A DNA stretch of 57,409 bases from Prolixibacteraceae bacterium (GTDB lineage: Bacteria; Bacteroidota; Bacteroidia; Bacteroidales; Prolixibacteraceae): contig CANJNY010000017.1 of assembly GCA_947475715.1 (NCBI GenBank), forward strand, positions 1 to 57,409, given 5' to 3'. The position numbers and the translations under genes are program-made. How positions within the stretch are numbered: the first letter of the stretch is position 1; every line of letters begins with the position of its first letter. Positions 9,626-18,401 of this stretch are shown in pieces. The notes beneath the pieces are model-generated. The model was not told the origin of the DNA and searched no databases. It saw nothing but the letters and a program-made list of their open reading frames with translations.

Positions 9626-10981
9626 ATGCTTAGAAACGTAATTAGAAATGTCCTGGTGATCGGGACTATTGTTTTAGGACCTAAGATCTCAGTTGCACAG
9701 GATAAAGTTATTGACCAGATTCTTGCAGTTGTAGGGAGTAACCCGATTCTCAAATCGGATATTGAAACTACCGCGATCAACAACCAGGCTCAGGGAATAA
9801 CAGTGGCTGGAGATTCCAAATGCGTGATTCTCGAACAACTTCTTGAACAAAAACTTCTTCTGGCCGAGGCTGAGCTTGATACCCTGATTGTGGTAAGTGA
9901 TAATCAGATTAATCAGCAAATGGACCGGAGAATGAATTACTTTATTGAACATATCGGTTCAGAGAAAGAGGTTGAGAAATATTTCAGTAAACCGATCGTA
10001 CAGCTCAAGGCAGAAATGAGCGAAACGATCAAGGAGCAGCTCAAAACAGAGCAGATGCAGACAAAAATAATTTCAAAAGTTACGGTTACCCCTTCTGAAG
10101 TAAGACAATATTTCAGGCAATTATCTTCGAAGGAGATTCCGGAGATAGGTTCAGAGCTTGAATATGCGCAGATTACCTTACTTCCTGCTATTACTGAAAA
10201 GCAAGATCTTGAAGTTAAGGCTAAATTACGCGATTTTAAGAAACGGATTGACAATGGCGATAATTTCGGAACCCTGGCAATCATGTATTCCGAGGATCCG
10301 GGATCGGCCAAATATGGTGGTGAAATGGATTATGTTGGCCGGGCAATGCTCGATCCAACCTTCGCAACTGAGGCATTTAACCTCAAAGCTAATCAAATCT
10401 CCAAAGTTGTTCGAAGTGAATTCGGATACCACATTATCCAATTAATTGACAGGAAAGGGGAGAAGATTAAATGCCGTCATATTTTACTCCGTCCTAAGAT
10501 TGATCCTAAAGAACTTGAAATTGCAAAAAACCGGATTGACAGTGTTGCAGATTTTGTTCGCAAAGGGAAATTAGGGTGGGAGCAGGCATCTTATCTTTAT
10601 TCTTCAGATAAAAATACCAGGAACAATGGTGGTTTAGTTACTTCGCAACGGACAGGCTCTTCGAAATTCGAGTTGCCTGATCTTGATCCTGATGTTAGTA
10701 AAGAGATTGTTAATATGAATATCGGTGAGACCTCCAGGGCATTCCTGACTTTGGATGACAAACAACGTGAGGTTTATAAGATCGTCAAGCTAAATAACAG
10801 AACGAAATCACATAAGGCTAATCTGCAGGATGATTATCAGAAGATTAGCGAGATGTTCCTGGCCAAGAAAAAGGATGATATTTACCGTAAATGGATTGCC
10901 AAACAACAGGCAAAAACCTATATTCACGTTGATGATTCTTATGCTAATTGTAATTTCAAACTCAAATCGTGGAAAAAGTAA
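9626..10981 (+). CDS. Periplasmic peptidyl-prolyl cis-trans isomerase, SurA-like
   Basis: Chaperone and prolyl isomerase for outer-membrane proteins, 451 residues with an N-terminal signal sequence ending about SVAQDK. The SurA N-domain (about 25-170) contains VVGSNPILKSDIE and a long helical segment. The first parvulin domain (about 175-275) has EDPGSAKYGGEMDYVGR and FGYHIIQL. A second parvulin-like domain (about 280-385) starts KCRHILLRP. Two parvulin domains and length match SurA. It is flanked by a PpiC-like lipoprotein (15 bp upstream) and an OstA-like gene (36 bp downstream), giving a coherent outer-membrane biogenesis operon. In this phylum such genes usually sit near guaB, as here. 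Confidence 0.9.
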   Translation: MLRNVIRNVLVIGTIVLGPKISVAQDKVIDQILAVVGSNPILKSDIETTAINNQAQGITVAGDSKCVILEQLLEQKLLLAEAELDTLIVVSDNQINQQMDRRMNYFIEHIGSEKEVEKYFSKPIVQLKAEMSETIKEQLKTEQMQTKIISKVTVTPSEVRQYFRQLSSKEIPEIGSELEYAQITLLPAITEKQDLEVKAKLRDFKKRIDNGDNFGTLAIMYSEDPGSAKYGGEMDYVGRAMLDPTFATEAFNLKANQISKVVRSEFGYHIIQLIDRKGEKIKCRHILLRPKIDPKELEIAKNRIDSVADFVRKGKLGWEQASYLYSSDKNTRNNGGLVTSQRTGSSKFELPDLDPDVSKEIVNMNIGETSRAFLTLDDKQREVYKIVKLNNRTKSHKANLQDDYQKISEMFLAKKKDDIYRKWIAKQQAKTYIHVDDSYANCNFKLKSWKK

Positions 10982-11017
10982 CTCGTTGAGTTTGAATAAA
11001 CTTTTACCTGAGATAAT

Positions 11018-12622
11018 ATGAGTCAATCCCGGAAAAGAGCCCTTTTCCCATTAATCCTCTTGGTGGCGGTGGTGTCTGTTTTTATACAGGCAATTGAGCC
11101 ACAACAGGGAGGCAAGAAGAAACGGGTTGAAATTGAAAATGCAGATTTATACATGTTTGATGCTGCAATTAATGCCAATGCGCAACGTTTGATCGGAAAT
11201 GTACGTTTCCGGCATAATCAGGCGCTGATGTTTTGCGACAGTGCCTATTCGTACGCCGATAGCAACCGATTCGATGCTTTTGGAAACGTTCATATCATCC
11301 AGGGTGATACCTTACACCTCTATGGGGATAAGATGCTTTACGATGGCAATACCCGGCTGGCCCGGTTTATTAGTCATGTCAAGATGATCGATAAAACGAT
11401 TACTCTCACCACAGAGGCTATGGATTTTGATCTTAGTACAAATATCGGTTATTACAATAACCATGGTAAAATTGTCGATAGCACCAATGTGCTAACCAGT
11501 CTTGTGGGGCGATATTATTCAAATGAAAATATGTTGTTCTTTAAAGATTCTGTTGTACTGATCAATAAGGACTTTATCGTGCGAGCCGACACCCTGAAAT
11601 ATAACAGTGAAACTCAACGGGCCTTTATCGTTGGACCTACAACCATCAAGGGGACTAAAAAAGATGGCGTTTTATATTCAGAAAATGGCTGGTATGATAC
11701 ACGGAAGAATTTAGCTGAACTGTACAAGAAATCTAAAATCACCAACAAAGCTCAGATCCTGGAAGGGGACACCCTTTTTTATGACCGGGCAACAGGAAAT
11801 GGAAGAGGCAGACATCGGGTAACACTAACAGATACGACCAATAAAGTGGTTATTAAAGGCAAATTTGGAATCTATAACGAGATAACAAAAATGGCTTTTG
11901 TGTCTGATTCTGCCATGTTTATTCAATATGGCAAAAAAGATACCATGTATATGCATGCCGACACACTGCGGACAAAGCCTGATACTTCGAATGTGGATCA
12001 TAAGGATGGGAAGTTTTTTATGGCCTACCGCAACGTCCGGTTTCATAAACCGGACCTACAGGGTAAATGTGATTCATTAGGTTACCGTATGGTTGATTCA
12101 ACCATGTTAATGTATTATGATCCATTGGTCTGGTCTGGTAAAAATCAAATGTCAGCTGATAAAATCCAATTGATTTCTAAAACTCCTGATCCAAGTCTTG
12201 CCAATCTTGATGTTAATGCGTTCATTGTAATGTCTGAAGATAGTATCCGGTTTAATCAGATTTCAGGAAAAAATATTGTAGGTCAGATATTTAATAATAA
12301 GCTTCGGGTTGCTGATGTAAATGGAAATGCTCAGACACTCTATTATTTAAAAGATAAGGAGAGATACTCCGGAATGAATCGTTTGTTAAGCAGCAAGATA
12401 AAGCTACATCTTACAGATAACCATATTGATAGTATCCGGTTTTACCCCAAGCCGGAGGGGAAGACTATTCCGATTAGAGAGCTAACGGAGGACCTAAAGC
12501 AGTTGGACGGATTCGTATGGAGGGAATCAGAACGGCCAAATAGTCCAAAGGACCTTTATCCCATTGAAGAGAGGCGCAAAAAAAATGCAGGTCCTGTTAG
12601 GAAACCTGCATCAGATAAATAA
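11018..12622 (+). CDS. OstA/LptA-like periplasmic protein
   Basis: 534 residues with an N-terminal hydrophobic segment (about 8-24) that would export it or anchor it in the inner membrane. The body is built of beta-jellyroll repeats typical of the OstA/LptA fold: DAAINANAQRLIGNVRFRHN, DAFGNVHIIQGDTLHLYGDK and MLYDGNTRLARF, repeated throughout. The repeated VxxQGDTLxxYGD pattern is the hallmark of the lipopolysaccharide transport bridge. It is longer than E. coli LptA (about 185 residues), as usual for Bacteroidota OstA-like proteins. Last gene of the operon with the SurA-like gene. It converges on DUF2795 with only 8 bp between stop codons, with a hairpin spanning the junction. Confidence 0.85.
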   Translation: MSQSRKRALFPLILLVAVVSVFIQAIEPQQGGKKKRVEIENADLYMFDAAINANAQRLIGNVRFRHNQALMFCDSAYSYADSNRFDAFGNVHIIQGDTLHLYGDKMLYDGNTRLARFISHVKMIDKTITLTTEAMDFDLSTNIGYYNNHGKIVDSTNVLTSLVGRYYSNENMLFFKDSVVLINKDFIVRADTLKYNSETQRAFIVGPTTIKGTKKDGVLYSENGWYDTRKNLAELYKKSKITNKAQILEGDTLFYDRATGNGRGRHRVTLTDTTNKVVIKGKFGIYNEITKMAFVSDSAMFIQYGKKDTMYMHADTLRTKPDTSNVDHKDGKFFMAYRNVRFHKPDLQGKCDSLGYRMVDSTMLMYYDPLVWSGKNQMSADKIQLISKTPDPSLANLDVNAFIVMSEDSIRFNQISGKNIVGQIFNNKLRVADVNGNAQTLYYLKDKERYSGMNRLLSSKIKLHLTDNHIDSIRFYPKPEGKTIPIRELTEDLKQLDGFVWRESERPNSPKDLYPIEERRKKNAGPVRKPASDK

Positions 12623-12659
12623 TTTCTTTTTTAATATTCATCCTCATTAAAAAAGAAAT
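12622..12659. terminator. Bidirectional hairpin at a convergent gene junction
   Basis: A perfect 14-bp inverted repeat (ATTTCTTTTTTAAT at 12622-12635 and its complement at 12646-12659) with a 10-nt loop. It begins at the last base of the OstA-like stop codon and its right arm is inside the DUF2795 coding end. A-rich and T-rich arms give a T-run in either direction, as expected for a shared terminator. Confidence 0.65.
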
Positions 12660-12852
12660 CGTCTTTGCTGGGATAATCAGGCCAAATATCTTCTATCGAT
12701 TCATAGATCTCGCCTTCATCTTCCATTTCCTGTAAGTTTTCGATTACTTCTAATGGCGCTCCTGATCGAATAGCAAAATCGATCAACTCATCTTTGGTTG
12801 CAGGCCATGGTGCATCTTCAAGTTTCGAAGCTAATTCTAATGTCCAATACAT
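12631..12852 (-). CDS. DUF2795 domain-containing small protein
   Basis: 73 residues, acidic, cytoplasmic. WPATKDELIDFAIRSGAP (about 16-33) followed by EVIENLQEMEDEGEIYESIE is the DUF2795 pattern, a small helical domain of unknown function widespread in bacteria. The C-terminus is very acidic and aromatic (FFFNEDEY). The last codons overlap the right arm of the convergent terminator hairpin. It lies 86 bp after the cobalamin adenosyltransferase gene on the same strand, so it could be transcribed with the efflux run or from its own start. Function unknown. Confidence 0.85.
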   Translation of the reverse strand: MYWTLELASKLEDAPWPATKDELIDFAIRSGAPLEVIENLQEMEDEGEIYESIEDIWPDYPSKDDFFFNEDEY

Positions 12853-12938
12853 ATGATTTGTTTAAAATTAAGTATCCTTTTCACAATCCGCGATTTTACT
12901 ACTATTTTTTTGAAAATAAAAGCCTAATCTAACTTATT

Positions 12939-13484
12939 TTATGATTTCCATGGAATTTCTTCTATTCCGGTATCTTTAGCCACCTTGCGGGATAATACAT
13001 AGAGGAAATCCGAGAGCCGGTTCAGGTATCTAAGCACATCGGAAGCGACTGATATTTCGGCTGATAGTTGATAAGTTCTTCGTTCTGCCCTTCTGCACAC
13101 GGTTCTTGCAATATGACAATAGGAAACGGAATTATTCCCTCCCGGAAGGAGAAAATTAGTTAATGGAGGCAATGTATCGAGTATCTGGTCCATTCTTTTT
13201 TCGAGAATCGCACTTTTTTCATCGCAAGATTCCCATTTTCTGGGAATTTCAGTAACTGAAGTATCAGTCGCTAATTGGGCGCCAATGATAAACAGAGTGT
13301 TTTGAATTTCGATTAAATCTGAAACATCTTCCCGACTAATTTCCTGAGAACGGATGAGTCCGATCCACGAATTTAATTCATCCACTGTGCCGTAAGCTTC
13401 CAGCCGTAAATCGTATTTTTTAACGCGTGTTCCACCAATAAGCCCGGTGGAGCCATCATCGCCAGTACGAGTATAAACACGCAT
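12939..13484 (-). CDS. Cob(I)yrinic acid a,c-diamide adenosyltransferase, PduO type
   Basis: Transfers the adenosyl group of ATP to cob(I)alamin, giving adenosylcobalamin. It is 181 residues, the usual size for a trimeric PduO-type enzyme. The N-terminal ATP-binding motif YTRTGDDGSTGLIGG (4-18) is intact. The helical bundle contains YGTVDELNSWIG (31-42) and, later, CHIARTVCRRAERRT and YLNRLSDFLYVLSR, which form the active site. It starts 17 bp after the efflux ATPase gene, so cotranscription is likely, though no functional link between cobalamin adenosylation and efflux is evident. No cobalamin riboswitch is seen upstream. Confidence 0.95.
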   Translation of the reverse strand: MRVYTRTGDDGSTGLIGGTRVKKYDLRLEAYGTVDELNSWIGLIRSQEISREDVSDLIEIQNTLFIIGAQLATDTSVTEIPRKWESCDEKSAILEKRMDQILDTLPPLTNFLLPGGNNSVSYCHIARTVCRRAERRTYQLSAEISVASDVLRYLNRLSDFLYVLSRKVAKDTGIEEIPWKS

Positions 13485-13501
13485 TGTTTTAAAATTTAAG
13501 G

Positions 13502-14200
13502 TTAATAAATGGGGTTTTCATTTTTATGATCGGTTTCTATTTGACCATCCTTGAGTTTGATAATCCGATGAGCATGTAAGGCAATGTCCTCTTCATGAGT
13601 AACCAAAATAATTGTATTTCCTGCGGCATGGATAGCCGCAAAGAGTTTCATTATTTCTTCCGAAGTTTTAGAATCGAGGTTTCCTGTTGGTTCATCAGCC
13701 AAAAGTATAGAAGGGGTATTTACCAGAGCCCTGGCAACTGCAACACGTTGTCGCTGGCCCCCTGAGAGTTCGTTGGGACGATGCTCCATTCTGTCGCTTA
13801 GCCCAACACTATTTAGTTTTTCAGTCGCCAGTTCGATTCGTTTCTCTTTCACTACTCCTGCATAAATCAGAGGAAGCATTACATTTTCGAGTGCGGAATA
13901 GCGTGGTAACAGATTAAATGTCTGAAATACAAAGCCAATTTCCGTATTTCTGATCTCTGCTAAACGGTCATCATCCAGTTTGCTTACATCCTTTTCGTTG
14001 AGTGTATAATTTCCGGAGGTGGGCGTGTCAAGGCACCCAATGATATTCATCAGTGTCGATTTGCCTGAGCCTGAGGCACCCATTATGGCTACATATTCAC
14101 CTTTGATTATATCGAGCGATACTGAACGCAAAGCTAAAACAGCCTGAGTTCCCACCTGGTAGTTTTTAACTATGTCCCGCAGCTTGATTAATTTTTCCAT
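13502..14200 (-). CDS. ABC transporter ATPase, MacB/LolD type
   Basis: Cytoplasmic ATPase of 232 residues powering the MacB-type permease encoded upstream. Walker A is GASGSGKST (41-49), Q-loop [21 protein letters not shown] (first part about 91-100), signature [15 protein letters not shown] (about 144-158), Walker [14 protein letters not shown] and the H-loop histidine in VTHEE. All are intact. MacB in enterobacteria fuses this domain to the permease; here it is separate and lies at the end of the efflux set, 76 bp after the second adaptor. It probably drives export of a small amphipathic compound or peptide; the substrate is unknown. Confidence 0.93.
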   Translation of the reverse strand: MEKLIKLRDIVKNYQVGTQAVLALRSVSLDIIKGEYVAIMGASGSGKSTLMNIIGCLDTPTSGNYTLNEKDVSKLDDDRLAEIRNTEIGFVFQTFNLLPRYSALENVMLPLIYAGVVKEKRIELATEKLNSVGLSDRMEHRPNELSGGQRQRVAVARALVNTPSILLADEPTGNLDSKTSEEIMKLFAAIHAAGNTIILVTHEEDIALHAHRIIKLKDGQIETDHKNENPIY

Positions 14201-14276
14201 TTTTCCGTTTTTGCCGTTACAAATTTAAATAAAATGATCATCAAACGAACCTAAATTTAAAGTATTGGTCCAGGAT

Positions 14277-15527
14277 TTAAATCTTTTTACTTTCAGGTTT
14301 GGTGAGCAATATCTTTTCACCTTCTTTTAATCCGCTTTTGATTACAACCTGTTTTTCACTCTGCTTTCCTCCTGTAACCTCCCGAAGGGTGGTTTTTCCA
14401 AACTCCCTGACATAAACAAACTGCTTCCCATCTTCGATGATCAGGGCACTTCGCGGTATCACAATTACATCCTGTTCCTTGGTGATAATAATCTCATTAT
14501 TGGTAGTCATGGCAGGTTTTATTTTTGTTTTGTCGCTTGTAATCCGGACACTTACCTTGAATACCTTAGAGTCAAAACCGGTCATCTCCTGCCCAACATT
14601 AGAAATAGTTGAAATTACTCCGATTTTTAGCATGTTTTTTAACGCATCAATATATACCCGGACACTGTCGCCCACTTTCAGTTTTGAAATGTAAATTTCC
14701 TCAACATAAGTCTCTGAAACAAGAACAGATAAATCTGGCAAGGTGGCGATGGTTGGATTTTGCATGCTTACCCATGAATTAATAGTTAATTTCCGACTTC
14801 CACCGCGTCCATAGGTTCGGCCGTAGATCAGCATTCCATCCTGAGGTGCATTAATTCTGGCGGCGTCAAAGGCAATCTGATAATTTTTGTCCTTGGCAAT
14901 AAGTTTATTCATATAGTCTTCGGTTCTGGCTATCCGAATTCTTAACGATTTCCTGGTTAGCTGATAGGCCCTTTTCTTCTCCTCCATTTGCCTTAATACT
15001 CTTCCATAAGCCATTTCTGATTTACGCTGAAAAGCTGGTGATTCATAAACCGATTGTTCCAGTTCAACTTTTTTATTTTCAACGTCAAAATGAAACTGAT
15101 CGATTCCGTCACGAAGTGCAACAAGGTCAACCGCACTGTCGATCCTGGCATCATTAAAATTAAAGATTACTTTCTTCAAAGCCTCCATATTGGACTCCTT
15201 GAGCTCCTTAATCCGTCCCTGATCAAGTAATGCTACATAGTCCCCTTTTTTTACGATTGATCCTTCAGGGATGAGGTCTTTGATCTGGGAATCGTAAATT
15301 TCAAGGGTTCTGTCACCGAAAATATCTGGAATAGTTATTAAAACAGCCTTTTCACTCTGAATCTCCCCTTTGCAGGTAATGATCGCTTCGAAATTCTCCC
15401 GCTTAACTTTATAAATATTCGATGGTCGTTTTAGTCCGTTTAGAATGATGGGAATAATGATCATCAGAAGGAGCGCTCCTGCAAGGCTTATAACAATTGT
15501 TTTTGCTGATAATTTTTTGCCTCTCAT
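14277..15527 (-). CDS. Periplasmic adaptor (membrane fusion protein) of an ABC efflux system, second copy
   Basis: 416 residues. An N-terminal membrane anchor (about 9-29, followed by LKRPSNIYKVKRENF) is followed by a lipoyl-like beta strand set, a coiled-coil hairpin (about 120-220, with KKRAYQLTRKSLRIRIAR) and beta-barrel/membrane-proximal domains (SETYVEEIYISKLKVGDSV, then VIVIPRSALI). This is the architecture of the MacA/HlyD adaptor family bridging permease and TolC channel. The start codon overlaps the TolC stop by 4 bp (ATGA), indicating translational coupling. A second adaptor, encoded first in the operon, shares the same organisation, so the pump may use a mixed adaptor ring. Confidence 0.9.
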   Translation of the reverse strand: MRGKKLSAKTIVISLAGALLLMIIIPIILNGLKRPSNIYKVKRENFEAIITCKGEIQSEKAVLITIPDIFGDRTLEIYDSQIKDLIPEGSIVKKGDYVALLDQGRIKELKESNMEALKKVIFNFNDARIDSAVDLVALRDGIDQFHFDVENKKVELEQSVYESPAFQRKSEMAYGRVLRQMEEKKRAYQLTRKSLRIRIARTEDYMNKLIAKDKNYQIAFDAARINAPQDGMLIYGRTYGRGGSRKLTINSWVSMQNPTIATLPDLSVLVSETYVEEIYISKLKVGDSVRVYIDALKNMLKIGVISTISNVGQEMTGFDSKVFKVSVRITSDKTKIKPAMTTNNEIIITKEQDVIVIPRSALIIEDGKQFVYVREFGKTTLREVTGGKQSEKQVVIKSGLKEGEKILLTKPESKKI

Positions 15528-17011
15528 TGGTTTAATATTTTATCAAAATCGGCAGTCAGATCTGTGCCTGCTTGAAAATCGAAAAGTGTAAGTTGCCGGA
15601 TCAGGTAATAGGAGACCCAGTATTTTCGTAACGAACTGATATAGGCTCTTTTTGCATTTTCAAGATCGTTCCTTGCCAGATTTAGTTTTGTAACATCGAG
15701 TTTGCCTATTTTAAAACGGCGCATGGTAACATCAAAACCCATCTGAGCAATGGTATCGGCACGTGCTGAATTCATCACCTGGTTTGCCTGAAGATCAAAT
15801 TCCATCACATTCATAACTACCGCCTGTTCGAAATCAATCCTTTCCTGTTTTACACTATTTACGACCACCTCCCGATTCGATTTGGCCATTAAAATCTGAC
15901 CTTTCCTTTTCCCCCAGTCAAGAATCGGTACCGATAACCCAACAAGGGCAATATTCTGAAATCTGTTTGGATTTTGATAAGCATTGCCTACATTCAGCCC
16001 TGTTTGGTTCAATCCTGCTGTAACACTAACATCTGCACTTAATCCGTTCCTTGCTTTGATCAACCTTACATTGTTATCTTCCTCCAAAATTCTGTTGTTT
16101 TGGGCAATGATATTGGGGTTGTTTTGCATCGATTTTTGTACGGCATCATCAACATTGATTTGCAGCGCCAGAGAGACCTCTGTGGGCATAATGCACTCGA
16201 TTACGGTATTTTTATCAAATCCTAAAAATGAGTTCAGATCCGACCTGGCCCGTATAAGACCCTGATTTGCTTTTATTAAGGCCAAACGCGAATTCATCAG
16301 ATTGAGTTCAAAATTCAATAATTCATCCTGTGTGACGGTTCCAACCTGATACCGCCCTTTACCGATCTGATAAAGGGTGTCAGAATTTGCAAGGTTGGTT
16401 TTAGATATATTAATCTCAATTTGAGCATCCACCAGGGTAAAAAATTTATTGGCTGCCTTCACTGCAATATCTTCGTTCGACTGGATCAGGTTTTTCTTAG
16501 CCAGTTCAAATTTAAGCGGTTCAATTTTTGATTTCCATCGCATACCGTTGTACCCGTTTACCCGTTGACTGTATCCAAGACTGATGGCATTGGCTGAAAA
16601 GGTTGTAAGCTGAGTTCCGATGAAATTTTTGGACATCCCAAGATCTGAACTCATGGAAACAGTTCCACCGGTGAGGTTAATATTTTGATTGGCTTTTAAG
16701 GAGGCACTCGAAGTAATATTCTTTTGCTCACTGTACTGCCAGGTCTGATCCTGCGGGACATAATCCTGCCGGATCGAATTACTGTACGAAAAGGGGTTCG
16801 CACCTACTGAAAGAAAGGGAAGTTTATCCGCCTGATAATATTTGAAAGCCCAATAGCTCGAGCGATACATATTTTGCTGTTTAAAGGCATCAATGGATTG
16901 TTTGGCAGCAAGATTTATTACTTCGGGGAGTGTAAGTTTCTGTACATTGTTTTGCGCACCTGAAATTTTGCAAAATGAAATAAAAGTTATCAATACTAAA
17001 ATACGGATCAT
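15524..17011 (-). CDS. TolC-family outer membrane efflux channel
   Basis: 495 residues with a cleavable signal peptide (hydrophobic 1-18, ending CKISGAQ). The rest is the long-helix/beta-strand repeat of OEP-family channels. Two repeats are visible with KSIEPLKFELAKKNLIQS-like and ARNDLENAKRAYISSLRKY segments, the second being the typical end-of-repeat helix. It forms the outer-membrane duct of the efflux pump. It lies 9 bp after the permease gene and overlaps the second adaptor by 4 bp, so it belongs to one transcription unit with both. Confidence 0.92.
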   Translation of the reverse strand: MIRILVLITFISFCKISGAQNNVQKLTLPEVINLAAKQSIDAFKQQNMYRSSYWAFKYYQADKLPFLSVGANPFSYSNSIRQDYVPQDQTWQYSEQKNITSSASLKANQNINLTGGTVSMSSDLGMSKNFIGTQLTTFSANAISLGYSQRVNGYNGMRWKSKIEPLKFELAKKNLIQSNEDIAVKAANKFFTLVDAQIEINISKTNLANSDTLYQIGKGRYQVGTVTQDELLNFELNLMNSRLALIKANQGLIRARSDLNSFLGFDKNTVIECIMPTEVSLALQINVDDAVQKSMQNNPNIIAQNNRILEEDNNVRLIKARNGLSADVSVTAGLNQTGLNVGNAYQNPNRFQNIALVGLSVPILDWGKRKGQILMAKSNREVVVNSVKQERIDFEQAVVMNVMEFDLQANQVMNSARADTIAQMGFDVTMRRFKIGKLDVTKLNLARNDLENAKRAYISSLRKYWVSYYLIRQLTLFDFQAGTDLTADFDKILNQ

Positions 17012-17020
17012 AACTATAAT

Positions 17021-18388
17021 TTATTGTCTTAAAGATTCAACTGGGTCTTTTTCGGCGGCCTTTTTCGCAGGGAGGTAACCAAAGATTATTCCAATAAATA
17101 CCGATACACCGAAAGATATGAATATCGAAAAGACAGAGATGATGGTTTTGATGTCAAACATGGTTTGGATAATTTTGGATAGCGCCACCCCCAGAATTAT
17201 TCCGATAATCCCCCCCGCAACGCTGATCAGAGTTGATTCGGATAAAAACTGGAAAACGATATCTTTTCTCGAGGCACCAATCGCCTGACGTGTTCCAATT
17301 TCTCTGATTCGTTCCATAACTGATGCAAGCATGATATTCATAATCCCGATTCCACCAACAATTAAGGATATCCCCGCAATGGCACCGAGGACAATATTGA
17401 AGATGTTTTTGGTTTTCTGTTGTTGTTTTAAAAGAAGTTCAGGAATATTTATCTCAAAATCCTGAATATTATTATGTTTACGCATGAGCATATTGCCCGC
17501 GATTTTAGCTGTCGCCGTTAATTGCAAGGTCTCTTTTACCCGGATAATTATCTTGTCGAGCTGGTTCGTATTCTCAATTTTGGGAGGGGTAGAATTATTG
17601 GTTGCCAGGCTAGCCTGTTTTACCTCATCACTGCGGATCAAAGCCCTGTTTCGGAACCGAAGAAGCATCGTTTTAACAGGGATTATAATACTATTGTCAG
17701 TGCTGGAGATCGCCATTGTTCCGCTACCGCTCCCCGCAAAAGATCTTTTCTCGATCACACCGATCACCATCAGCCAGATTTGTCCACATTTGATATACTT
17801 CCCTACCGGCGACTGTTGATTAAAGAAGACCCGTTTGATATTATTCCCGATAATGCAAACTGGACTTCCTTCCGAAATATGCTGTTGATGAAATAGGGTT
17901 CCACTCTCAAGTTTAATATCAAAAAGGTTAAAATAGGTATTGTCAGTGCCGTCAAGTTTTACCGCACTACTAATGTCGTTGAGGATTGCTGTATAATTAA
18001 AAGTTATGATCGGGCATACATCCTGAACTGTGGGAATTATCTGCCTGATTGATTCTGCATCCATCAGGGTAAGCCCTTTGGAGAATTTCTTTTTCGAACC
18101 GGTGAGCTGGTTTCCCTCCGTGGCGGCACTGTTTTTTGTGTCATTTGAACTCGCCTGATCGGCCTGAAGAATTGGAGTGACAATAATATTATTGACCCCA
18201 ACCAGTTTAATCTGCTCCAGAATCTCCTGTTCAGCACCGTTTCCGATGGCGAGCATACTGATTACCGCTGCAACGCCAAAAATAATTCCCAAAGCAGTTA
18301 AGAGTGATTTAACTTTATTGGCAAAAATCGCTTCTACGGCAATTAAGACATTATACGAATACCGGTTATAATAGGCTCTAATTTTCAT
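17021..18388 (-). CDS. MacB-type ABC transporter permease (FtsX family)
   Basis: 455 residues with the MacB fold. One membrane helix near residues 27-48 (KSLLTALGIIFGVAAVIS) is followed by a large periplasmic MacB_PCD domain (about 50-325). Three C-terminal helices of the FtsX domain follow, with IGGIGIMNIMLASVMERI and REIGTRQAIGASRKDI at the coupling-helix region. This is a mechanotransmission-type permease with a separate ATPase. It is 13 bp after the first adaptor and 9 bp before the TolC gene. A stretch rich in Asn, Thr and Ser (about 80-100) is a low-complexity insertion in the periplasmic domain. Confidence 0.92.
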   Translation of the reverse strand: MKIRAYYNRYSYNVLIAVEAIFANKVKSLLTALGIIFGVAAVISMLAIGNGAEQEILEQIKLVGVNNIIVTPILQADQASSNDTKNSAATEGNQLTGSKKKFSKGLTLMDAESIRQIIPTVQDVCPIITFNYTAILNDISSAVKLDGTDNTYFNLFDIKLESGTLFHQQHISEGSPVCIIGNNIKRVFFNQQSPVGKYIKCGQIWLMVIGVIEKRSFAGSGSGTMAISSTDNSIIIPVKTMLLRFRNRALIRSDEVKQASLATNNSTPPKIENTNQLDKIIIRVKETLQLTATAKIAGNMLMRKHNNIQDFEINIPELLLKQQQKTKNIFNIVLGAIAGISLIVGGIGIMNIMLASVMERIREIGTRQAIGASRKDIVFQFLSESTLISVAGGIIGIILGVALSKIIQTMFDIKTIISVFSIFISFGVSVFIGIIFGYLPAKKAAEKDPVESLRQ

Positions 18389-18401
18389 TGTTCGTTTTTG
18401 A

